Below, in pieces: positions 17,967 through 26,847 of a stretch of 31,302 bases of DNA; positions within the stretch are counted from its first letter, which is position 1; each line of letters opens with the position of its first letter. The stretch covers positions 1-31,302 of the forward strand of contig NZ_JBPESN010000027.1 in assembly GCF_051710625.1 (NCBI RefSeq), read 5' to 3'. The notes below the pieces were generated by a model. That model did no database searches, was not told the origin of the DNA, and worked only from the letters and a program-made list of their open reading frames with translations. The DNA is from JBPESN01 sp051710625. GTDB lineage: Bacteria > Pseudomonadota > Gammaproteobacteria > Enterobacterales > Enterobacteriaceae. Position numbers and translations under genes: made by a program.

Positions 17967-19369
17967 ATGACAGATCACGCAACGCTTCAGGCGCATACCT
18001 TGTTCCATACCGGCTATTTTATCAATGGCCAATGGCATACGTCCGACACCACCTTCGATGTGGAAAATCCGGCCACCGGCGAAGTCCTTGCCCGGGTTGC
18101 CAAATCGGGCAAAACGGAAACTGATGCGGCCATTGCCGCCGCGGCGGCCTTTCTGGTCTGGCACGCCAAAACCGCGAAAGCGCGTTCAGAGCTGCTCTAC
18201 CACTGGTATCAGCTCATCATGGAGAATCAATCCTATCTGGCGAAACTGATGAGCGCCGAGCAGGGTAAGCCTGTCAAGGAAGCCGCCGGCGAAGTAGCGT
18301 ATGCCGCCAGCTTTATTCAGTGGTTTGCCGAACAGGCCAAGCGGGTCAACGGCGAAATCATTCCGCCCGCCAAAGCCCACTCGCGCATATTTGACACCCG
18401 CGAGCTGGTAGGCGTAGTCGCGGCCATTACCCCCTGGAACTTCCCGATGGCGATATGCTTACCCGCAAGCTCGGCCGGCACTGGCCGCAGGTTGTACGGC
18501 GCTTATCAAGCCGGCTAACGCGACGCCGCTGTCGGCGTTCGCGCTGCTGGCGCTGGCGCAGCAGGCCGGCGTGCCGGACGGGGTTCTCAACGGGGTAACT
18601 GGCGATACCCATGCGATTAGCGATACTATATATGGCCAGCAGCACCGTGCGTAAGGTGACGTTCACCGGGTCGACCGACGTCAGCAAAACGCTCATGCGC
18701 AATGCGGCCGATACCATGAAAAAAATCTCCATGGAGCTGGGCGGTAATGCCCTGTATATAGTGTTTGACGACGCTGATATTTCGGCCGCGGTGGCCGGCG
18801 CATGGCGAACAAATTTCGTAATGCGGGGCAGGTGTGCATCAGCGTCAACCGTTTCTTTATTCAGGACGGCGTCTACAATCGGTTCGTTACGCAGTTGGCG
18901 TAGGAAGTGGAGAAACTAACCGTGGGCAACGGCGCCGAGGACGGCGTGGTAGTCGGGCCGCTAATTAATCGCGCCTGGGTGGAAAAAGCCGAAGAACATG
19001 TGAATGATGCGCTGGCGAAGGGCGCGCGCGTGATAACGGGCGGTAAACGCCACTTGCTGGGCGGCAATTTTTTTCAGCCCTCGGTGCTAACCGAGGTGAC
19101 CGACGAGATGCAGCTGGCGCACGAGGAGACCTTTGGCCCGGTTGCCGCCTGCTTCCGTTTCACCGAAGAGGAAGAGGTGATCCGGCGCGGGTGTTTCGCG
19201 TGGGGGCGGCGCTTGAGAACGGCATGGTGGGCATTAACGAATGCGCAGTATCTTACCGAGCTTGGGCCGTTTGGCGGTGTAAAAAAGTCTGGCTTGGGGC
19301 GAGAAGGATCGATGCTGGGCACGGAAGATTATTTGAAAGTCAAAACGCTGCACCTCGGCGGACTTCTGA
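17967..19369 (+). pseudogene. gabD: NAD(P)-dependent succinate-semialdehyde dehydrogenase (GabD-like), decayed
   Basis: This aldehyde dehydrogenase would oxidise succinate semialdehyde to succinate in GABA and related catabolism. ATG 17967 follows GAGGAC. The first block runs from LFHTGYFINGQWHTSDTTFD to GVVAAITPWNFPMA (coenzyme fold). A break near 18450-18490 then requires another frame for LTRKLG and ALIKPANATPLSAFALLALA. Later blocks show VTFTGSTDVSKTLM, the catalytic Glu region KKISMELGGNA and the catalytic Cys region NAGQVCISVNRFF. TAG interrupts at 18901. Sequence is lost near 19190 (EEEEVI joins GAALENGMVGINE), and the C-terminus TELGPFGGVKKSGLGREGSM is readable to about 19369. GabD is the best match; a related semialdehyde dehydrogenase of that subfamily is possible. 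Confidence 0.82.
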
Positions 19370-19458
19370 GGGTGCCGGGGCCGCCCGCCCTTGCCGGGGA
19401 GGACACCGGCTATGCGCCCGTACGGGAAGAGAATAACCGGCTTGGCGGAGAGCGCCTT

Positions 19459-19743
19459 ATGGAGAAAGTATCCTTCGATTTTAATCACATAGCCAATCTT
19501 CCGGCTTTTTATCGCGCTTTTGATCGCCAATTCGCCATTAGCGAGCCTTATGATGCCAATCTTGACGGCCTGTGGCGGACGGCAATGAGTTATTTGCCGC
19601 TGCCGGTGGAAATTGAGTTTCTGCATCTTACCGCCTCGAAAAGGCGGCGTTTTGGCGCGCTGATACTGCTGTTCGATGAAGCGGAAGAGGAACTGCAGGG
19701 TAAGCTGCATTTCAACGTGCTGACAGACGGCAGCGGCGCCTGA
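19459..19743 (+). CDS. yhcO: Barstar-like protein YhcO
   Basis: YhcO is a small cytoplasmic protein of the barstar (RNase-inhibitor) fold; its enteric target is not known. The 94-residue frame from ATG 19459 (GGAG at 19447-19450) reads MEKVSFDFNHIANLPAFYRA, then DANLDGLWRTAMSYLPLPVE and IEFLHLTASKRRRFGALILL, then FDEAEEELQGKLHFNVL, matching the E. coli protein along its whole length (about 90 residues). The frame is also open upstream into the decayed gabD tail, but the Shine-Dalgarno and family length favour 19459. In E. coli it likewise follows aaeB closely; here the gabD relic lies between. No lesion is seen. Confidence 0.9.
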   Translation: MEKVSFDFNHIANLPAFYRAFDRQFAISEPYDANLDGLWRTAMSYLPLPVEIEFLHLTASKRRRFGALILLFDEAEEELQGKLHFNVLTDGSGA

Positions 19744-19794
19744 CGGCAGTGGGGTACCGGACGGCGACGTGCGCGCGGCACCCAGGACGTGGCG

Positions 19795-20343
19795 TTAGTC
19801 CGCCTCGGCCAGGGTGCGCAAGTATTGGTAAAGCTGGCGCGCAGTTTTTGGCGGTTTGTTGGCCGCCTGCTCTTTCTGGGCATTGCGTACCAGCGCCCGT
19901 AGCTGCTGGCGGTCGGCCTGCGGATAATGTTCCAGCACTTGTGCAATGGCGTCGTCGCCTTGCTCAAGCAGCTTGTCGCGTAGTATTTCCAGCTTATGAA
20001 ACAAGGTGACCTGCTGATTATGGCGATTCTTCAGTTTATCCAGCGCCTGCTGGATAGGCTCCGGATCCCGGGCGCGCAGCATCTTGCCGATAAGCTGAAT
20101 TTGCCGGCGCTGCCCTTCGCGCTTGATGCGCTGCGCCAGCGCGATAGCGGCGCGCAGGTCATCGTCCAGCGAGATTTTTTCCAGCGCATTTTTACCGAGT
20201 GACACCAGCTCAACACCTAACTGTTTTAGCGCTTCGGCGTCGCGTTTGATTTCACTCTTGCTGACCCAGATTATTTCATCTTGCTCATCGTCCTGCTGCT
20301 GCAAAGACTGCGGGTCCTGCCACTCTTCCGGCTGTTTATTCAT
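19795..20343 (-). CDS. yjgA: Ribosome-associated protein YjgA (DarP), dual-action 50S assembly factor
   Basis: YjgA/DarP binds pre-50S particles and promotes maturation of the peptidyl-transferase centre. The 182-residue frame starts at ATG 20343 (AGGAACCCCT upstream on minus) with an acidic start (MNKQPEEWQDPQSLQQQDDE), followed by IIWVSKSEIKRDAEALKQLG, ALEKISLDDDLRAAIALAQR, RRQIQLIGKMLRARDPEPIQ, LDKLKNRHNQQVTLFHKLEI and ARQLYQYLRTLAEAD. It aligns end to end with the E. coli protein (183 residues). It is convergent with yhcO (51 bases between stops) and divergent from pmbA, its usual enteric neighbour. It is one of the few undamaged genes in the right half, consistent with selection for ribosome assembly. 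Confidence 0.96.
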   Translation of the reverse strand: MNKQPEEWQDPQSLQQQDDEQDEIIWVSKSEIKRDAEALKQLGVELVSLGKNALEKISLDDDLRAAIALAQRIKREGQRRQIQLIGKMLRARDPEPIQQALDKLKNRHNQQVTLFHKLEILRDKLLEQGDDAIAQVLEHYPQADRQQLRALVRNAQKEQAANKPPKTARQLYQYLRTLAEAD

Positions 20344-20764
20344 AGGGGTTCCTCAAAAAGAGGCTCATCCTAGCAGGTTGCCTCGGATTCTCAACGGCAT
20401 TATTTCATCGTGCGACATTTAAACGCTAATTTTCTCTGCCCATCACTGCACGATATTAAAACGCTCGTTATCGCCGCCTGTTACCGCACGATGTCAATGC
20501 CGCCCATGACCGCCGGATGAGCCAGATGGCGAGGGTCAGGAGCGACAGCACGGCGAAGGACGCGCGGGGAGCGCGAGCCCAATCCGCGCATTGAGGGTGG
20601 CTTGCCGGCAGTCTTCGCTTGCCGTTCTTCCTTCGCGCGCACAGTGCCAAATGCATTACGGGTGTTAGACTGAAGGCATGATGCAAAGCGGTATCAGATT
20701 GGCTGACCGCATAATTTGATTTTGCCGGGCGTGCGGCGAGATCCCCTCTAGCGGATAATGCTCT
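20344..20764. other. Intergenic region between yjgA and pmbA, no gene recognised
   Basis: A 421-base stretch separates the divergent yjgA and pmbA starts. It must hold the yjgA promoter and the former pmbA promoter. A 72-codon minus frame (20468-20686) has one hydrophobic stretch near its end but no resemblance that I recognise and no clear ribosome binding site, so I do not call it a gene. Confidence 0.4.
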
Positions 20765-22065
20765 ATGAATAATAGCGGAACTATGAATTTAGTCACCCAG
20801 CTCGCCCAGCAATGCACACTTTTGGAAAACGCGGTCGCTCAAGCGCTGGAGCTGGCGTGCGCCGGTTCGGACGGGGCGGAAGTGGCGGTGACTAAAACGA
20901 CCGGTATCGGCATTAGCACCCGCTGTGGCGAAGTGGAGAATGTCGAATTCAACAGCGATGGCGCTCTGGGGATTACCGTTTATTATTAGCAGCGCAAAGG
21001 CAGCGCTTCCTCCACCGATCTCAGTCAGGAAGCGATTGCCCGCACCGCCGCCTCGGGGCCGGCGGAAAAAACGCTGCTGGCGTTCGAGGCGCAGGATCTA
21101 GATTTATTCCACTCCGCCGAGCTGGACGCCGAACACGGGATTGCCCTGGCCGCCGAGCCCGAACAAACGGCCCTTAAAAGCGATAAGCGTATTACCCATA
21201 CGAAGTGGGCAGCTTCAATAGCCACTTCAGCACCCGCGTGTTCGGCAATAGTCACGGCATGCTGCAAAGCTACAGCAGCCACTCTCTCTCCTATAGCGTC
21301 ATCGCCGAAAGCGGCGGCGAGTATGGAGCGCAATTATGCCTATATCCTTGGCCGTGCCTTTGGCGATTTGCGCTCGCCGGAGTGGGTGGGTGAGGAGTGC
21401 GCGCGCCGCGCGCTGGCGCACCTTAATCCACGTAAACTGCCGACCATGGAGGCGCCGCCGAAGTTGCCACTGGATTGTTTGGCCATCTCGTTGGGGCCAT
21501 CAGCGGCGGTAATGTGTATCACAAGTCGACATTCTTGCTTGATTCGCTCGGTAAGGCCATTTTGCCCGATTGGCTCTCCATTCAAGAGTGCCCTCATCTG
21601 CGCAAAGGACTGGCCTCGTCGCCGATTGACAGTGAAGGGGTGAGAACCAGCGATCGTGCCATTGTGCAGGATGGCGTCCTCAACACCTGGTTGCTCGGCA
21701 GTTACGCGGCGCGCAAGCTGGGCCTTGAGAGCACGGGACAGGCCGGCGGTATACACAATTGGCGGATATCACATCAGGTGATCGATTTCGCCGGCCTGTT
21801 GAAACAGATGGGGCGCGGATTGGTCGTGACGGAGCTGATGGGGCAGGGGGTCAGCACCATCACCGGCGACTATTCCCGTGGCCCCGCCGGTTTCTGGGTG
21901 GAAAACGGCGAAATTCAATACCCGATCAGCGAGATAACCATCGTTGGCAACCTGAAAGAGATGCTGCACAATATCGTTAGCATCGGCAGCGATACCGAGA
22001 TTCACAGCAATATCTAATGCGGTTCGGTGCTGCTGTCGGCGATGAAAATCGCCGGTCAACGATAA
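20765..22065 (+). pseudogene. pmbA: TldE (PmbA), partner subunit of TldD metalloprotease, decayed
   Basis: PmbA/TldE is the non-catalytic partner of TldD in the leader-peptide protease needed for microcin B17 maturation. The frame starts at ATG 20765 or 20783 (the latter aligns best with E. coli) and reads EVAVTKTTGIGISTRCGEVE, NSDGALGITVYY and then TAG 20987 in place of a Gln codon. About 18 residues are missing after SQEAIARTAASG, and shifts occur near 21200, 21320 and 21470 (the last with about 13 bases lost before FGHLVGAISGG). A long clean block (KSTFLLDSLGKAILPDWLS to WVENGEIQYPISEITIVGN) then ends at TAA 22015, again a Gln codon. The family C-terminus (CGSVLLSAMKIAGQR) continues to the TAA at 22063-22065. 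Confidence 0.94.
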
Positions 22066-22173
22066 AATTTAACTCGAAGACGAAGATCGCCGGTTAATAA
22101 TACCGATCATTGGCTTCGGCCTACCGTCACCTGTCAATAACGGATACTTACCATGATCTTTGTCGCCACTGGA

Positions 22174-22562
22174 ATGAGAAGGTTCTTCCTCGCGCTGTTG
22201 CCGCTTCTGGCCGTTCTGTTCGCCACCTCGGCGACGGCGTGGGAGCTGAGCGAAGATATGGATATGATTGCCGCAAATTACAGTGCGCTCCTTCACACCG
22301 ATAATCCGGCCACTCTGAAACAGGCGCTGGCGGAGGATATGCACGCTGCAGCCGCGGATACCCGCGACGCGCCGCCGCCGAAACTACGCGGGCAAGCGCC
22401 GGAAAGCCCGCAAATGCAGGATTATCGGCGGGGTATCGATACGTTATTGGGACAAATCAAGCAGGCGCAGGTAAAGGTGGAGAAGGGCTATATAGAGGGC
22501 GCGAGACAGGCGCGGGCCAGTTCAAGCAGACCTGTGATGAGAACCACGCCAAGTTTCGCTAA
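22174..22562 (+). pseudogene. cybC: Soluble cytochrome b562, frameshifted before the haem-ligand helix
   Basis: Cytochrome b562 is a periplasmic four-helix-bundle haem protein; the haem iron is held by a Met near the start and a His near the end of the mature chain. ATG 22174 (MRRFFLALLPLLAVLFATSA) begins a signal peptide cut before WELSEDMDMIAANY, whose Met is the expected first ligand. ATG 22153 is an alternative start. Helices 2 and 3 are clear (PPPKLRGQAPESPQMQDYRR, IDTLLGQIKQAQVKVEKGYI). A single-base shift near 22515 replaces the last helix; the correct end, QFKQTCDENHAKFR to TAA 22562, is in another frame and holds the ligand His. Next to pmbA as in E. coli. Confidence 0.88.
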
Positions 22563-22577
22563 GTTGGGCCCGTCACG

Positions 22578-23453
22578 TTATCCCCGGTTTTGCTGATAAA
22601 CCGACAGGTGCGTCCATACCGCACTCAGCAGCGGAACGGGCAGGCTGGCGTGGTCGGCGCGGGCTTTCAGCCAATGATCTGATCGGCCTCCACGACGTTA
22701 CCGGCTATCAAAGCCTGATACAGGGAAGAGGTCATAGTCGTCCCCTGTTGGCTCAGCAGGTCGGTGGTTTCCGCGATGACATCATCACGTTGCCAGTAGC
22801 CGCCGGCCTCTGCGATCGACACCACTTCCGCCACCAGCGCGCGCGAAGGCTGGCCCGCCGGGCGCCGCCGCAACCTGGCCGATGGTGCCGCGCATCAGGC
22901 AGGTGATGCCGCCCAGGCTTGATAATAATATCCACTTTTCCCATAGCGCGGTGGTAATTGACGGGACGGCGCAGGCGTCAAAACCGGCGTTGTCCAGGGC
23001 CGCGTCGACGCGCGCCAGCCGTTCCGTACGGCTATCATCCAGCTCGCCATAACAGAGCTGATGTAGCGGGGTGAATTGTACAATGCGACCCTGTACGTCC
23101 AGTGTAGCGGCAATTTTACACGCGCTCACCATCACCGCCGCTGTGCCGTTGAGCAAGGGCACGATAGTCGTTGTCGGGCCGACGGCGGGCGCGATGTCGT
23201 CCATTGCCGTCGCCCGCGAGAAGGCTTTTACCGGTAACAGGATCAGATCATAATGGCTCGTGAGGCTGCCGGCTTCCACTAGCGCTGGCTGCATCGTCAC
23301 ATTGCCGCTGTGGCTTAAGATGTGCAGGCCGTTCTGCCGCAGTGTTTGCGCCCGCTGCCGGCGCTCCAAAAACGGCACATCGCGTCCTGCTTGGGCCAGA
23401 CGACCGCCGAAATATTCGCCGGTCGCGCCGGCACCAACCACTAATATGCGCAT
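22578..23453 (-). pseudogene. Ketopantoate reductase family (PanE/ApbA-like) NADPH-dependent reductase, frameshifted
   Basis: The family reduces 2-dehydropantoate to pantoate (pantothenate synthesis) or related 2-oxo acids. ATG 23453, preceded by GGTGAG, gives MRILVVGAGATGEYFGGRLA, with the GxGxxG nucleotide loop, then LPVKAFSRATAMDDIAPAVG and a PLLNGTAAV motif in place of the usual LQNG. EKWILLSSLGGITCLMRGTI, equivalent to the K-W and N/S substrate-site region, follows. A shift near 22865 is needed to continue with ALVAEVVSIAEAGGYW and TTMTSSLYQALIAGNVVEAD; a second shift near 22676 gives LKARADHASLPVPLL and the end VYQQNRG at TAA 22578. The length is about 291 codons, usual for the family. 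It may be a paralogue rather than the main panE, so I give no symbol. Confidence 0.82.
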
Positions 23454-23593
23454 TGCTCTCACCTTATCCAGCCGAAAAGAGGCGACCCGCCGCTGAATTT
23501 TTCATTGCCATTATCGCTAACATAAAGTGATCGCGCGCGTATCTCAACCGTGGGCGAAACGCCCTTACCCGCGCCGCGGTGGCGCTAGGGCTG

Positions 23594-25365
23594 TCACAGT
23601 GGGTCTTTTCCGTCAAGTTTGTGATCGAGGAAGAAGGCGCCGCTTATCAGCGCCAGATGCGTAAGCGCCTGCCGCGTGTTGCCGAGGGCGTAGCCGCATC
23701 GGTCAAACTCTTCGGCGTACAGACCCAGCGGATTGGCATAGCGCAGCAGCTTTTCAAATTCAAAATGCGCTTCGCTCACACGCCCGGCGCGCGTAAGACA
23801 TTCCACATACCAAAAGGAGCAGGCCGCGAAGGGGCCTTCTTTGCCCTATAAAGGGTCAGCGGGCGTCTTTTCGGCGATATAGCGCCATACTAGACCATCA
23901 TGCACCAGCTGGGCGCGGATGGCGTCCAGGGTTGCCAATTAGTCGGGATCGGTGGCACTGACGAAGCGGAACAGCGGCATTAGCAATATCGATGCGTCCA
24001 AATCTTTGCCGTGGCGGGTAGCGGTAAAATGGCCGAGTTTGGGGTTCCAGAAATTTTGCCATATATCCTCGGGGATGGCGAAACGGGCTTTGTCCCAGCG
24101 CGGTCATAGGGCATTGACAGCGACCGCTTCATGCCAAGGCGCAGTGCGCGATCCAGCGCCACCCAACACATTAATCGCGAATGGAGAGAATGCTGCGGCT
24201 CGCCGTGCATTTCCTAAGTACCCGCGTCCGCCTGTTCCCAGCATTCGCATACATGGTTGACGGTGTTCACCGCATGCTGCAGCCCTGATTTGGAATGGCA
24301 TCGCCATATTTATTGGCCAGATAGATGGCGTTCATCAGTTCGCCATAGATATCCAGTTGTAACTGGCGATAGGTCTGGTTACCGATGCGTACCGGTCTGG
24401 CCCCGCCATAGCCGGCCAGATGGGGAAACTCGGCTTCCGGCAGTTCGCTGCCGCTGTCGAGACGGTAAACGACCTGCAACTTTTCCGGGTTAAACTGGCT
24501 GTTGGCCATACACGGGCCGACCCAGTGGTTAAACGCTTTCGCCTCATCGGCATAGCTCAGCCGTATCAAGGCATAGACGCTAAACGAGGCATCGTGCAGC
24601 CAGGAGCGGCAATGGAGCCATGCCGCGCGGACGTGAGCAGTTTTAACGCCAGCGCCGACCGGTTAACCATTTCCCGCCCGCGGCCGCGGTAATTGCTGCG
24701 GGCCGACCATCGTTGCCAATAATGCAGCGTCCCGGCGAAGAAAAGGTCCGTATTCTCCACCGCCACCCGGTCATCGTCGGCGCCGCCGAAAACGAAGGTC
24801 GCCTGTTCTGTTCGCCCGGCCCCCGCGAGAAAGCCGCCACCGCGGCCTACTCTTCGCACTTGAGTGCGACGCTTGCGGTCAGCCGCAGAGAAGGCTTGGC
24901 CGTCAGTGACAAACGTCACCGTGCCATCATGGTGACGGGCATTGGGAAGCGCACGCGCGTAGTCCGGCATTGGCGCGCAGCGCATGCGCCAGTTCACGTT
25001 ACCTTTCAGCACCTGCAATCGACGAACGATGAGCGGCATCCGATCGGTATCGTCGCCGATCGGCATATAGTCCATTACCTTCGCCACACCCTGTTGCGAT
25101 AGCCAGCGGGTTTGCAGGATGTTGGTTGGTATCCGGCAGGTACAACTGTTGTAGCCGTGCGTCGGACCAGTCCGGTTGGCAGGCTGAACAGACCGGCTTG
25201 CTCGCTGTCCAAGAGCGCGGTGAAGATCGACGGACTGTCAAGATCGGGCCAGCAGAAGTAATCAATGGTTGCGTCGCGCGCCACCAGCGCACAGGAGCGC
25301 AGATCGCCGATAATTCCGCGATCGCCAATATTGCGGGTAATGCCAGGTTTAGGTAAATCCATCAT
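23594..25365 (-). pseudogene. Glycoside hydrolase family 15 protein (glucoamylase/trehalase-like), heavily decayed
   Basis: GH15 enzymes hydrolyse terminal alpha-glucosidic bonds, or trehalose in some members. ATG 25365 (AGGAAAG upstream) gives GDRGIIGDLRSCALVARDAT and IDYFCWPDLDSPSIFTALLD, the typical N-terminal block. Other frames give VAKVMDYMPIGDDTDRMPLI (near 25085) and, around 24380-24560, ADEAKAFNHWVG and FPHLAGYGGARPVRIGNQTY plus QLQLDIYGELMNAIYLANKY. Near 24130-24230 comes EMHGEPQHSLHSRLMCWVAL, where the preceding Trp codon is TAG (24214-24216). The end, near 23600-23760, reads FEFEKLLRYANPLGLYAEEF and ALTHLALISGAFFLDHKLDG. The span is about 590 codons, close to full length, with at least six frame changes. 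Substrate cannot be told. Confidence 0.8.
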
Positions 25366-25554
25366 AACGGGCGCTTTCCTTCCAACAGTCTGAAATCCGT
25401 TACCTCTCAGTGTAGCTGACGCGCGATAAAGGGCGGACGTCGGCGCTTGGAAACCGCACGGGCGGACAAAAACGCCTGCCCGGCGGGCTACACGAGGGCG
25501 GCGGCTTTCGCGGCGATGTTTGTCCCGGTGCTTGACTACCGTCCCGCGGGCGCG

Positions 25555-26840
25555 TTACTCCGGCATCAACGTCAGCAGCGTCGGCAGTTGTGATAGCAGA
25601 TAGAGGACGACGCCGATAAGTCCCCCCCACCAGCGTGCCGTTGACACGGATAAACTGTAAGTCACGGCCGATATTCAGCTCTATTTGCCGCGACATGTCC
25701 CGCAGATCCCAGCTTTTTAACGTATCGCTGATATGGCGGGTGAGAAACAGAGCGAATTTCGGCGCCATTTTCGTCGTCGTTAATTCCATATGATGGTTTA
25801 ACGATGCGCGCAGGCCGGGATCGCGCGATAGGGTTTCGCCCAGCCAGCGGCCGGATTCCGCTACCCGGGCATGCAACAACGAACTATCGCTCGCGAGATC
25901 CGCTTTCAGCCAGGTGCGCATATCGCCCCACAGCTCGCGGATGTAGCTGTTAAGCACCTCATCATTTTTCAGATACGCCTTGATCTCCACAACTCTGAGG
26001 GTCATTGCCGGGTCCTGTTTAAGCCGGGTGATGAGATGGCGCGTGATCCGATCGAAACACCGGCGTAAGGCGTGGCCGCTGTCCTGGCCAATATCGTCCA
26101 GAATGGAATTGACCGCGTTAGAAATCAGGTCAGCGCTGTGTTCACCCAGCCAGTCCGTCGGCAGTAGCCGTTCTTTGATGGGATGCTCGCGTTTGAACCA
26201 GCGCACGATCTGTTCGCTGATAAGCGCACGGGTTTCCGGCTTGTTCAACAACAAAGTTAATTGGGAAATCGCCGCATCCAGCAGGGCCTGGTCGCGACCG
26301 TCGCGGGTCAGGCTATCCAGAATCGAGGCCGTGGGACGGGTCAAATCGATTTTGTCGATCGCCGCATGCACTGCCTGGCGCAGGAAGGCTTGTATACGCC
26401 GATCGTCGGTGAAATCCAGCACGCCGCGCAGCAATTGCAGGGGATAACCGCTCAGCCGGGCGGCGTTATCCGGCGCGGTAAGCCAGCCGGCAATAAGCTG
26501 CGCCGGATCGTAACGGCGTATCAGTGCAACTATGGACGCGGTATCCAGAAATTTATCCTGGACGAATAGCACAAGATTATCGGCAATTTTCGCTTTATTA
26601 CGCGGAATGATGGCGGTATGACGCGCAACAAAAAGCAGCGGCACGCGGTGGAACAATGCGATTACCGCGAACCAATCCGCCAACGCCCCTACCATGGCCG
26701 CTTCAGAAACAGCTTTCAGGCCGTTGACCCAGAAATTGGCCGGCAGGAAAAGCGTGAGGATAAAGACCGCCGCGGCGCTGACCAAGCAAGGCCAGCGCCA
26801 GACGCTTCACTTTCCGTAGTTCGGCTTCTTTAGCGGCCAT
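25555..26840 (-). pseudogene. yjiN: DUF445 inner-membrane protein YjiN, frameshifts at both ends
   Basis: YjiN is a DUF445-family membrane protein of unknown function. ATG 26840 gives MAAKEAELRKVKRLALALL, after which one extra base near 26785 shifts the frame. The main frame continues VSAAAVFILTLFLPANFWVN (first membrane helix), AMVGALADWFAVIALFHRVP (the DUF445 signature) and a long helical domain without lesions to LQFIRVNGTLVGG. There a run of seven G (on minus) near 25625 has one base too many. Taking one out gives the C-terminal membrane helix LIGVVLYLLSQLPTLLTLMPE to TAA 25555. The corrected length is about 427 residues (E. coli 426). With only two single-base lesions, the protein could still be made in part from an internal start. 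Confidence 0.88.
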
Positions 26841-26847
26841 GGGGCCG

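Noticed and set aside
20468..20686. 72-codon minus frame with a hydrophobic end between yjgA and pmbA
   Set aside because: No ribosome binding site, no recognised family, and its first half is Arg-rich noise.
11880..22065. Possible recoding of TAG/TAA as glutamine, since many stops sit at Gln codons
   Set aside because: The same genes also have frameshifts, deletions and TGA stops, intact genes such as mreB end normally, and no suppressor tRNA is seen. Mutational decay explains all of it.
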